A DNA stretch of 55,174 bases from contig SAXG01000143.1 in assembly GCA_012932865.1 (NCBI GenBank), positions 1 through 55,174 of the forward strand. Direction: 5' to 3'. This DNA is from Amylostereum areolatum (lineage: Eukaryota; Basidiomycota; Agaricomycetes; Russulales; Stereaceae). The position numbers were made by a program, and so were the translations under genes. Under the pieces are notes generated by a model, which saw only the letters and a program-made list of their open reading frames with translations, made no database searches and was not told the origin of the DNA. Shown here piece after piece: positions 1 to 10,633 of the stretch (position 1 is the stretch's first letter; every line of letters begins with the position of its first letter).

Positions 1-156
1 TGCAGCTTGGGCAGCGGTGGTGTCCGATGAGGGCGAGGTCGGAGAAGGAAGCGCTGTATCGACGTCGAGCGCTGCGATATCTTTCAATGACGAGGGGTCG
101 CCGTTGTTGAGGGCCTCGAAGGCGGCGATGCGAGCCTGAAGGGCGGTGGGCGCCAT
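1..156 (-). CDS. N-terminal 52 codons of an unidentified protein (runs off the window)
   Basis: An ATG at 156-154 on the minus strand opens a frame of 52 codons with no stop before the window edge. It begins MAPTALQARIAAFEALNN and continues into a Ser/Pro/Thr-rich stretch. The first 20 residues look like a short amphipathic helix and the rest looks disordered. I do not recognise the family. The start is only 166 bp from the start of the divergent gene at 323, so the two probably share a promoter. The call rests on a clean initiator, the open frame and the divergent spacing. Confidence 0.5.
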   Translation of the reverse strand, partial: MAPTALQARIAAFEALNNGDPSSLKDIAALDVDTALPSPTSPSSDTTAAQAA

Positions 157-322
157 GGCCGTCGAGGACGAGCAGGACGTTGTCGGCGGTCACAAGAACA
201 GAGCTCGATTATTTGAAGTCGGTCGCACCCAAGTCGCACCCTTTCAGTCTGAGACTCTGAGTGGTCGGGCCCGCGGGGTTTCACCGTCCCGTCAGCAACG
301 ACGACCACAATCACCCGGCGCC

Positions 323-1007
323 ATGTCCGAACCACAACCGGAGCTCTTCGCAGTCGCAGGTCACCTTTTTCTAATACCGGTCGAAAGTACAGAACCCTTC
401 GCACTGACCGGACATGGGCTTGTAGATTTCTGTCTCATCCCGATGGGAACTGGACACGATCCTTCCGTACATGCACACTTTCTCCTTGACCGGGGCTGGT
501 CAGGGCTGATTCTAGTCACTCGGATCATAGTTGGCAGAATATGTCGCGGAGTGTGCCCGCGTCCTCGAGAAATCTGGCTTGAAATATCAAGTACGCCTTT
601 GCCCGATTTAATTGCCCACCTGCTGGTCTTATCTGAACATGTTGTGTTCAGATGCAGTCTGTCTCTCCGCCTGCTTGAGCATGGTCGAGTCTTCTGACCC
701 GCTCCTCACGCATGCCAGTGGATACGGCACCAACTTAGGTTTGTTTTCATTAATCACGTTTCCACTTTATTGACCACGGTCACTCTGCAGAGGGCCCCTG
801 GACCGCCGTCAGCAATGCCATCCACGCTTGCCACGCCGCCGTCCATGCCAAAGGTGCACCACGTATCGCGACCGACATTCGTATCGGGACCCGGGCGCCA
901 GGCCACGAACGTGCTCTCCTCGAAGGTGCTCAGGAGAAAACGCCCATAAACTCAAACGCATCGAGAGCCTCCTCGGCGTGGATCAGGGAGGAGTCAAGTC
1001 AAACTGA
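323..1007 (+). CDS. ECM15/UPF0045-type thiamine-binding-like small protein
   Basis: Six exons can be assembled: 323-359, 426-466, 531-590, 652-656, 719-738 and 791-1007. They give a small protein with the order ADFCLIPMGTG, then AEYVAECARVLEKSGLKYQ, then MHGYGTNLEGPW, then PRIATDIRIGTR, then KLKRIESLL. That order matches the UPF0045/MTH1187 family (yeast Ecm15), small ferredoxin-like-fold proteins; some members bind thiamine or related pyrimidines. Introns carry good branch sites, for example CTGAC near 403 and 693. Exon 4 is only five bases (ATGCA) and is needed to produce the conserved MHGYGTN. After GTR the frame must change by one base near the A-run at 937-940 to reach the C-terminal helix and the TGA at 1005. 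The alternative is an intron at about 882-934, which would delete the conserved GTR. The physiological ligand is unknown. Confidence 0.72.
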
Positions 1008-1457
1008 AGAAGAGCGGCAGCCACTACACCCTGTACGTCACCCCCGCGTTCTGGACATCTCAAATTTACGAATAGCGTGGCCTCAGCCTCACCCCAGCGC
1101 CCAGCCTTCGCGTCGGTCCTCAATGACTATGCACTGATTGAATTGATTGCGAGTATTGTACAATGTATGGGATCGGGAGAGTATATGCGTAGAGATACCC
1201 CAAAATCAAGTTATGAACACAACATGGAAGGGGACGAAATCGACAAAACAAGTGACTAAGGAGTAAACTAAAGGCGAGCTTGGGGATTTTTTCCACATAA
1301 GATAAAATGTGAATACGCGAACTGGAGGAATGCTCCAGCGACAACGGAGAAAGCGTCATGGGGTTTGCGGCATAAAAAACCCTGTACGGCAGGAGAACAC
1401 ATGGACAATGGACATAGATGTGGGCCGTGCAACCAAAGGAAGGATTTGGGTTGACCG
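1008..1457. other. Convergent 3' intergenic region
   Basis: This lies between the stop of the ECM15-like gene and the stop of the kinase gene, so it should hold the two facing 3' UTRs. I see no conserved coding frame, RNA gene or repeat. Confidence 0.6.
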
Positions 1458-4400
1458 TTAACGGTATTGGCGAACCAGGCCTTCTAGTTCCGTCACGACT
1501 TGCGTCATGGTCGGTCGGTCGGCATGTTCATGTGCCCACATCCGTTCTATGAGGTCTACGATTTCCGGACACCATTGCTTGCGCAGGCCAGAAATGGAAG
1601 GTCTGGCAAGAACCAGTCAGCGTGAGTTGCAAAGCGCATCCCCGAACGAAGCCTACCGTTGGCGTTTGGCCCCAACCGCATCGTAGATGGCATGTTCGTT
1701 CATACCCTGCGCTCGTACATCAGTCCTAGTGCAACGAGGCTCGAGAGACAATGAGACCAACCTCCCAGGGGTATTTCTTATTGGGAACATGCCATTGAAG
1801 CATCTCCCAGTACACCGTGCCACAGGCGAACACATCAACCTTGTGATTGTACTTAGGGTGCGGGTGCCACAGCTCCGGGGCCTGCCAGTTGACAGTTCCA
1901 ACGAGACTGCGCACCATCGAGCGGGTCGATTGCTTAACCTTGGCGAGCCCAAAGTCCGCAATCTTCGCGACACCTTTCGATGTGATGAGGATGTTGGAAG
2001 ATTTGCAATCGCGGTGGATGACGGAAGGTTTGCGTAAATGAAGGTACTCCAGCCCATGAGCGATGTCGAGCATCATGTGCAGCTGCCACTACGGTAAACA
2101 AGAAGTCCTTGCCAGAATGAGAAACACGACGTACCACACGGTACATCGATGGCGGGGACACGTTGCGGATATAGTCGAACAGGTCACCGTTGGCACAAAG
2201 TTCGCTCACAATCATAACCGGTGTTACGCGTGTATCCTCGGGAATGCTTACACCCAGCTATCGACGACAAATCAGGAAAGTGAAATGGCCGTGACAGGGT
2301 ATAACGCACGAAACGAACGATGTTCGGGTGGTCGAAGCCACCCAAAAGTTTGAGTTCCTTTATGTCCACTGTAACAAGCGTCAGTGAAAAGAAACCAAAA
2401 CAAGTTTGAATTGTCCGTACTAGCGTTGAGCTGGCCTCGGAACTCAGCTATCGCGACCTTCCTTCCCTTGAATTTACCCACGAAGACGTCTTTGAATCCT
2501 CCACTGCCGATCTTCTCGAGCTTCGTGAGTTTGTCGGGAGGAATCTCCCTGTCATCTAGGCCCAAGCTCTCCAGATCGAGTTCGAGCTCTTCCTCCTTTT
2601 GCCCGGGGGACAGCGGTGGCGTACGAGGTTCGTCAAGATGGACATAATTCGAACGCAGGAGAACCGGTGGTGTTTGACTATTACTGCGTTTGCGACGGCC
2701 GTTTGCGCGCGGTCTTGCGGTGGAAGGAGGTCTGACCGTACCAGTGGATGAAGGCGCCGTCGTTTCCGTTTGATGATCGCGCCATTGAAGCAAAGCCTCC
2801 GCTAGTTGAGGTTTCGTGCCTTCAACATCGAGAGCCCGAGACTCGCAGAGCCGGACAAGATCGTCACGACGGAGGCGAACCAGGCTTTTCGCAGTGGCGA
2901 TGGTGAGATCGACTGTCCACAGAATAAGTCAGCATTTCAACAGAGTTAATGGATGAAAGGCCTACCATCTTCCGCCGAGTCGTCGTAGTCGCTACCTTCG
3001 TCGTCCTGGCTTTCTTCTGAGCTTTCTTCGACATCGACATCAACATCAACATCGACGTCGGCCGCGGCTTCGTCTATACTCATGTCATCCTGCACCTCTT
3101 CCTCGCTACCTGCAAGTTCCTCGGCATCATCGACTAAGGTTTCCTCACTGACAATCCTTCCGCTCCGTAGCTTCCTCGGGGTCACAAGGGTGGCGTCATC
3201 CTCCTCCACCGAGCCCGTCTCCGTAGCCTCTTCATCTGTTTCCCCTTCCGCATCGATATCTTCGCCTTCCTCCATCTCATCCACGACGGTCTCTTCTTCC
3301 TCGCCTTCTTCCTCATTCTCATCGTCCCCGTCACTGGGTGGTTTGTGGGTCTGTGTTCGACGAGGGCGAAGACGGCGGCGGAGAGGCGTGCGGCGAGTCT
3401 GTAACGGTGGAGGTGTAGGAGAATTCGAGGACGCAAGTTCGTCCACTTCATCTTCATCTCCGACGTCGCTTCCATCACCGGCCTCTTCACCGTTGGGTTC
3501 ATGAGCATCTTTTATCTTTTCCTTGGCTTTCCGTTTCGGGGGTGTACGGGGCACCGGGGCGGATGAAGTTACTCGGCGACTGATCTTGATCCTGTCTTGA
3601 CTCCGAAGACGGCGAGGGCTAGGGTTGACTGTTGCTGTTTCCTGCTCAGAATCCGACAGCTCTGTAAGCTCGCTCAATTCCTCTGGCGTAGGAGATGCAA
3701 TGCGAACATCCTTGCTAAATTCGACCTGTTTGGCCTTTCCCTTCGCCTTGTGGGATGAAGAAGAGGACGAGTTGGGCAGAAGAACAGCGCTCTCGCCGGA
3801 GACTTTGCGGGAGCGTAGTCGAGTGGCGGGAGGGGATGGAAAGGAAAACGATGCCAAGGAGGTGGTGGGTGAAGAACGTAAAGAGCCTGTTCGTCGTCTG
3901 GGGGAAAGGTGTCAGTGGATGACGGAACAGATGAAGAAATAGTGTACGTACCTGCCTGTCGGCATTGCAGTGGCACCATCGGTGGCTCGTGTTCCCCTCC
4001 TATAAGGTGTCGGAGAATGTTCTAGATGACCTAGGGACATGGTGCGTGTCTTCACCGGCCTTGAACCGGGAAGTCTTCCGACATCGTGAACAGTCACCCG
4101 CCGCCGCAGGCCGTTAGATCCCGTACGGCAACGGCTGTTGATATCTGTCTCTTCTCCGCCTGCTACATTGCCCTCGTCTGATGAATATTCGCTTGAATTT
4201 CCGTCACCACGGCCTGGTGGCGACGACGGCGGAAGTTCCGCAACATCGTCCCTTGCAGCAATGATTGCGTCGACGATGTCTTGCTTGGTGAGACTATCGG
4301 TGTCATCAGCAAGGCCAGCCGCTTGATAAAGCTGGAGAAGGTCGTCTTTGCGAAGGCGAAGGAGTTGGCGAGGGGGCGCTTGAGAGATAAGATAGTCCTC

Positions 4401-4958
4401 ATCTAGGAAAGACCTCAACTTCGCATCAATCACAAAAAGGAAAGGTAACGAACTGGATTCGAAGTCGGCATCTTCATCTGAATCGTCCGAGTTTCTAAAG
4501 GCAATGTGGCCGTCCACATCCATCGTACTCGCAGCATCGTCGTCGGTTGTGGCCGAATTGAAAGAGCCTCTCCTCCTCTTGAAGCCTCCACCAGAGCGTA
4601 AACCGCGACTTGCCAACGCGTTCTCCGTTCCACTGACGACGCGTTTGCGTTTCGCGCCAACCTGAACAGAGTGGGAATCGCTGACCACGCGCATATTGTC
4701 TTTGTTGGGGAGAGCGAGCCGCGACGGGATGCGGCGGAGGTTAAATTGAAGGGGAGCAAGCACTTGACGCGATTCTGAGGAGGAAGGCGGGGGAGACGCG
4801 CTGCCTGTGGAAGCGTGGGAAGTGGACGTAGGTTGTCGAAGCCTGCGAACTAAACCAAGAGCGCGTCGACGCGACTCTGGCGAGCGTCGAAGCTTGTAAC
4901 GCGAAGTGGAGGACGTGTTCGAAGCGAGTCTATTATGGATGGGCTGCCGCTGAGCCAT
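1458..4958 (-). CDS. SAP-domain TKL-like protein kinase with WNK-like lysine placement
   Basis: The start is ATG at 4958-4956 (MAQRQPIHNRL) and the stop is TAA at 1460-1458. Exon 1 is 3952-4958, exon 2 2966-3897, exon 3 2421-2912 and exon 4 begins at 2368; shorter exons follow. The N-terminal two thirds are basic and acidic low-complexity sequence with two SAP-like helical pairs, one around LLRLRKDDLLQLYQAAGL and one around LVRLRRDDLVRLCESRAL, plus a run of alternating Asp-Val. The C-terminal kinase domain shows a glycine loop IGSGGFKDVF, an alpha-C Glu (DIKELKLL), HRDCKSSN, DFGLAK, GTVNWQAPE and a final DRPTMTQVV. The usual VAIK lysine is replaced (VAIAEF), while the third loop glycine is Lys. 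SAP pairs suggest DNA or chromatin association, which is inference. The kinase call is firm. The substrate and pathway are unknown. Confidence 0.88.
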
Positions 4959-5667
4959 AAGTCCTTGCGTCGGTCAGACGGTTTAGGCGGTGGGAGGTTG
5001 GAAATTGGGACGACAGAAAGTAGGAAGTTCCGGGACAGTCGAGAGGTTACCGGGACATGAAAAGGGGGCCGGACAGCTTTGGCTTGAGGAAAACGGCGGA
5101 GTCGCTCTCGAGCTGAGCTTGGGTGACCGTTCGGTTCAACAACGCCCGTCACTTGTCACAGTTGCGCACGCCACAGTCACACAGTGACAAGGTATGTGAT
5201 ATTCTGGTCACGTCACAGCACGTGATACGCGTCGCACTGGCACGTGTCGCACGCGATTTGTTTCTAGTTTGATTTCACTTCCGCTTCCATGCACTGATGC
5301 AATCTGCTCTGCATGGCTCCGTATCCTAGCCAAGGTCACATCGACTGACGCGATGGCCCTCGACGACATCATCCCTTCGAATTCTCGCACAGCGCCATAA
5401 TCGGCGAGCGGCCTACAGGGCCTCGATTACGCCGACCCCTTTGTTCCTTCGATTTGGAACGAATGCCACACTCTGGCGTACATTTGCCCCTTCATCTTTC
5501 CATTGTGTCTTCTCTTCCGGCGTTTAATCAACTGACGACAATGAACAATCGCTTCGGCAATTTGAACACTAGCTTTCCCACCTGGTCAGTCATAAATTGA
5601 CCAGCATCTTCCTTGCCATTTTACCACTCCTTGGCGCTCCTTCTTCCCCCCCTGGCTTGCATCCGCG
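4959..5667. promoter_or_regulatory. Divergent promoter region, kinase gene and DUF6593-like gene
   Basis: This 709-bp gap separates two divergent starts. It contains two CACGTG palindromes at 5219-5224 and 5241-5246, 22 bp apart, which could be bHLH (E-box) sites. No convincing coding frame was found. Confidence 0.4.
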
Positions 5668-6507
5668 ATGTTGCTCAAATTCTCGTCTTCGAATATTCTC
5701 TCGACCTCTCTCATCGACGCTCATTCTGGAGAGCTCTCGTACAAGATTGCCACCAGCCCATTTTACTCCAACGAGCCGATCTACACCACCAATATGGCTA
5801 GAGTGAAAAATACTTGCGTCATCCGGAGGAAGACTGTTGTTACTGACTCGCTCGAACGGGAGGTCGCGGTCATCGAGTGGAGTGCTGACCGTATCCCAAT
5901 TTCGATAACGGTAATGGGAGAAAGGATGGACATGGCTACATTGTTCAATGGGTCTGAGGCAGTCGACTTTGCGTGCGCATCCGTATCCTCTCTGCCCATA
6001 TATAGCCTAACCTCTTTTAGACCAGAGACTGGCGTAGTGGTGGAAACACGGATGAATCTTGCTTGGGTGGCCAAGCAGCGCTCCCTCCATGTGCATAGCC
6101 TTCTCCCTTTCAGATTGCCCTCGTATCTGACCATAAGAACATTCAGCTACAATGCATAACTACTGGCGATATCAAATCTACTTTCCACCACAACTGCCGC
6201 AACGCGTCTGGCCGGATCGTGCCTATAGGAATTCTGGGATCCGGTTCTCACTTTCTCGAACTTCGAGGGTTGAATTACAGATCTAGCGCTGAAACTCTCG
6301 GTGCGACTTTGTTGTCAATTCCGCGAGCACTGTGCTGAATTGCTGCCTTCTATAGCAACCTTCTTCATCGTGGAAATCATGAGACGCAGAGTATACGGAC
6401 TTTCTCTTTCGTCTATGGATCGCACGCTGGCACTTGGCCGCCCAGCTCGGAGTCTTCTTTCCCGACTTATTGACTTCGAAGGGTTCCTGCGCGTGCTCTC
6501 CGCATAA
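5668..6507 (+). CDS. DUF6593-like basidiomycete protein
   Basis: Four exons are supported: 5668-5972, 6021-6090, 6147-6300 and 6356-6507. They give 226 residues with all phases consistent. The three introns are 48, 56 and 55 nt and end in TTTTAG, ATTCAG and TATAG, with CCTAACC, CTGAC and CTGAAT branch-like sequences. The protein begins MLLKFSSSNILSTSLIDA, has a central IEWSADRIPISI segment, and a C-terminal ETLATFFIVEIMRRR segment. This layout of a small beta-rich protein with W and FLEL motifs and a late helix resembles the DUF6593 family, which is expanded in Agaricomycetes and has no known function. There is no signal peptide. The gene model is strong; the family assignment is from pattern and is less sure. 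Confidence 0.68.
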
Positions 6508-6849
6508 GTTATGTAGTACATATCGGTTTTGTTTTCTCTGGGATTTTGTGATGCTCAATGGATAATGCGATGACTCGTCGCAATCTGTAAATGTCATTCC
6601 TTTTCCGTGGAATATGTAGCATATCCATCGGCCCAGCTCCGACGAGAATGCAGATATTCGGTGCAATGCAAACGATAGCAAGCAGGCTCAGACTCAAGAC
6701 TCAGAACGCGGTTGATTGTGGCGGGAGTCAGGTGACGAACGCCACAGACGCGTCTTGACAATGACTGGCTTCGCCCATTGTCGCGTTCATCCACTGAATT
6801 CCACTCTTCATTCCTAACTTAACTCTGAGCCCGCCTCTCCGTCACTCTC
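6508..6849. other. Intergenic, 3' UTR of DUF6593-like gene and CTF18 promoter
   Basis: 342 bp between two plus-strand genes. I see no conserved frame or repeat. Confidence 0.5.
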
Positions 6850-9800
6850 ATGGCAGATGTGGAAGTCGAATCTTTTAGGCCAACTGGACTACTTGGAGGC
6901 AAAGGCGCGTCCGCAAGCTCTTTACCCTCGAACGCCGCCGCCGGTCAGGCTTCAGTCGATCCATTGGTTCCGAATGGCCTTCTCGGCTCGAATGTTTCTT
7001 TGCTTTCAGAAACACAGTCAACCCCTATGATTTCAGTTGCTTCCGGCTCTCGCTCACCCCAGGAAATCGATGAACCGTGGACAAACTCGTCTTTGCGACC
7101 GAACGGCCTGCTTGGAATGTCGAGGCCAGTAGGTGAGTACCCGCTTGTCCTGAGGATACAATACCTCAATATTGGATACAGCTGGAATAGAAAGGTTGCA
7201 ACCCATAACGGATTCATTCACGCCGAACGGCCTGCTATCCCAGTCGCAAGGTGTGTGATTTGCTTACTTTGCACACTGCAATTCCAACCATCCTTACATC
7301 TAGAGAACGAGTTCCCTGATGCCGCTGACCTCCTTCGACCGTATGCGAGAACTGGCGCAAACAGTGATACCCACAATGGCCATGGTCTCGAACCTTCGAT
7401 ATACCTCCCCCGATCCTCTGTTCGCTCGTACACATATGGTGGGAAAGCTGTCTTCCTCAAGAGAAGGACACGAACAAAATTTGCAGCATCTGTGGGCACT
7501 TCTCTCTGTCTTTTGTCGATGCACTAACCATTGGAGGTACAGCAACCTAGAACTTCCGATATGCGGATGGGAAGCCTGCTGGACGTACCCCTCCACCGAT
7601 TGATGGAAGACCTAAATGTAACTGAAGCACGAAGGATTGCTGCCCAGTGCGTTGACATACCTTCCTCGCTCGCCCGCCTTCAAAAACACCGCCTAATCGA
7701 CACACAGACCAAACGAAGACACCCCTGCGGAGACCTCGTCTGTATCTTCAGAACACACTCTTTGGGTCGACAGGTATCGTCCAAATCGCTACACCGAACT
7801 GCTCGGCGACGAGAGGGTTCACCGTGAAGTTCTGTCGTGGGTGAAAGAGTGGGATCACTGCGTTTTCGGCAAGACCAAGACCAAGGGCAAAAAACGTACA
7901 CGCGACGGTGAGGAAAGTTTTGGCCCCGAGGACGAATACAGACGGCCCCCCGAGAAGGTATGTCGTTCTAATGTTACCCTTTCACACTATATCTCATCCT
8001 TAGGCCAGATGCTTCTCTTGTCCGGTCCGCCTGGTCTAGGTAAGACTACTTTGGCACACGTTGTAGCCAAGCAGGCGGGATACAGTGTCTTCGAGGTCAA
8101 TGCAAGGTGTGCGAGAACTCGTTCATCTCATGCCCCAAACAGTTTCCTTACAAGCCCTCAGTGATGCCCGGACGGGCCAAGTTGTAGATGAGCGAATACG
8201 GCCTGCGGCGGAGGCAGGCTACACAATTGGCAACTCTAAACCTAGCTTGATCGTCATCGACGAGATTGACGGAGCGACAGGGGGTGGTGATAATGTGAGA
8301 AGGTTCTGTACATTGCTGTCTGCCCCTAGCTGAGATGTCTTCAGGCGACTGGTTTTGTTCAAAAGCTGATCCAGTTGGCCCTTGAAAAGCCCCAGAAAGG
8401 CACGTCACTTATCTATGGCAATTTCAAGTCGGTGTCGCTGAACTTGACCACGCAGCACGGGGGAAAAAGAAGGACCACAAAGGCAGACGACCTCTCCTTC
8501 GCCCTATCATCTGCATATGTAACGACCTCTATGCATCATCTCTGGCCAGACTCAGACCATTGGCGAAAATTGTCCGGTTTTCTAGGCCATCCGATGTGCA
8601 TTTGGTTAAACGCCTGCGTGAGATATGCGACACGGAGGATCTTTCGGCAGAGACGAGAGCTCTGTCGACATTGGTGGGGGTGGCTCAAGGTGACTTGCGA
8701 GGTTGCTTGAACACGCTACAGGTTCGATTCTATATCACGGTCTTACTAGTGATGCTCAATATAGAGTGCAGTTCATAAAAGGACGAAATCAAATAGTCAC
8801 GGAGACCATAGTCCGTGCGGCGACCGCAGGGATGAAGGAAGCCGATGCAAACTACTTCAACGTTCTGAATGATCTCTTCTCACCTATGAGCAAGAAACGC
8901 GCGAAGGACCTCGGCTGGGGAGAAGCTGAAGAAACCAAGTACGTCGACAGACTCAGTCGAGACTTGGATGGGAGCGGCGCATTGGACCGTGTCGCATTGG
9001 GTGCGCTAACTTTTCGCTTCAAAGGCGGCCCGAGCTGATTAGCTGTAGGATGCTTCGAACACTATGCCAAGACGCACCAGCACGATGCCACGTTCGCTCG
9101 ATACATCAAGGCCAACGAATGGTTGGTTGGTTACGACGTCCTCTCTGGCTCGATGAGGAGTGAGAGGGAGTACGCACTCCTTCCGTACCTCTCCTACTCT
9201 ATCGTGCCGTTTTATCCATTATTCCAAGAACGAGGTGGTGGGCGTGTAGAAAGACCAAAAGCTGATTGGGAGGTACATTGATATGCATTGTATGCTCCAT
9301 CCATACTCTAACGGTGCCCCTTGCTCAGTGTTACCTCAAGACTAAGGCTAACGAGGAGGTATACAAGTCTGTGGCACGTGCCGTCAGGACGGGTAATACG
9401 AGGGTCAAGGGTGACTACAGAGACCTCGTCAGCGATCAAATCCTCCGCCTGGAGTTTGCACCCTACTTGAACAGGATCATCTCGCCGCCTCTACGGCCGG
9501 TATGCATGTTTAGTCTTCGATGTCATTCCTCCGTATTAAGGAGTATCCCAGGTGAATAGTCAGGTCATCCGTCCGGAGGAGAAGGCGCTGCTGTCGCGCC
9601 TTGTGGGTATCATGGTTTCATTGGAACTTCGATTCGTGCAGGAGAAGTTGGAAGACGGTCAACTCGTGTATCGACTCGATCCGTGAGCCCTTTCCGCGCG
9701 CAACTCCCGCCGTCATCCCTCCTGAATTCCCACACAGACCTATCGACGTATTCGTCACCTACGACGGCAAACGGGCGTCCGACATTTCCGTCTCCCGGTA

Positions 9801-10414
9801 TGCCGTTCGGCACCTCGTCGCAGGCGAGGTATGTACCATCCTTCCTTCACTAGTATATCCTTCGATGCCGATACGGACGCGTTCACAGATCGACGCCAAG
9901 CTGATCGCCCGACAAGCTGAAGCCGTGGAGAAAGGGAAAACGGGCCAGTCGACATCTTCATTCTTCGGCAGAAAGCGAGTTTCTAGGTCCTTGAGAGTGT
10001 CAACAAAATAGAGCGAACTAACGCATTTTTCTAGTCGCAGGGATAGGGACGAAGTTGAAGTCGAGGGCCATGGCGAGGGCGAAGGCACTTTCGCCCGCAC
10101 TGGCCCAGACGGACGACCGAATAAACGCGCCAAAGTCGCACCCTTGCAAGATATCGCGGATAGGGTACGACCTTTCTCAAGCATCTTTCGTTGTTGACAC
10201 TCATCTGTACGTTTCCCAGCCCGCTGTCGACTTCTTCGGGCGTCCGATCGCAGTGCCGCCACCGTCCAACGGCGGGGGAAGAGCCAAGCCTCCATCCTCG
10301 CGCCAACAGCAGCAACCGCCGGAGAAAGAGAGGGCGTACCGAGTATCGTTCAGGTTTAGAGAAGGCAATTCCGCTGCTGTCCGCAAGCCGGTGAAGATGT
10401 CTTCTTTCCTGTGA
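6850..10414 (+). CDS. CTF18: Chromosome transmission fidelity protein 18 (Ctf18-RFC large subunit)
   Basis: Ctf18 is the large AAA+ subunit of the alternative clamp loader that handles PCNA in sister-chromatid cohesion and the replication checkpoint, and acts in the nucleus. The start is ATG at 6850 (MADVEVESFRP). Many short introns interrupt the gene, for example 7133-7181 and 7251-7303. Visible motifs include LWVDRYRPNRYTELLGDERV ahead of the ATPase, Walker A GPPGLGKTTLAH, Walker B LIVIDEID, and the sensor-like PIICICNDLYASSL. The C-terminus YRVSFRFREGNSAAVR is the segment that in yeast Ctf18 binds Ctf8-Dcc1. The first 115 residues carry four copies of an unusual PNGLLG motif. Its 3' end converges on the transporter gene 219 bp away. 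Identification is secure; minor exon edges are less so. Confidence 0.92.
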
Positions 10415-10633
10415 TAGACTTTTCCCACTGCTTCTCCCGAAGGCTGTTGTTTGTGGGCATTAGTGTTAGTAGAGATTATACGGATTTTTTGTTTCATTGC
10501 AGCCCCTGTATTCATTCATACGCAAGGACATGTACACTACGATGGCAATTATACAGATGAGACATAAACACAAACTAGTCATGGAACGACATGCCACGCA
10601 GCTACAGCGCCTGCAGGCTACAGTGCTGCGCTC

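Noticed and set aside
146..697. 183-codon plus-strand frame over the ECM15-like gene
   Set aside because: It reads through introns; only parts of it are real exons, as the conserved motifs need splicing.
3082..3504. Ser-rich plus-strand frame opposite the kinase N-terminus
   Set aside because: Complement of acidic Glu/Asp codons; low complexity.
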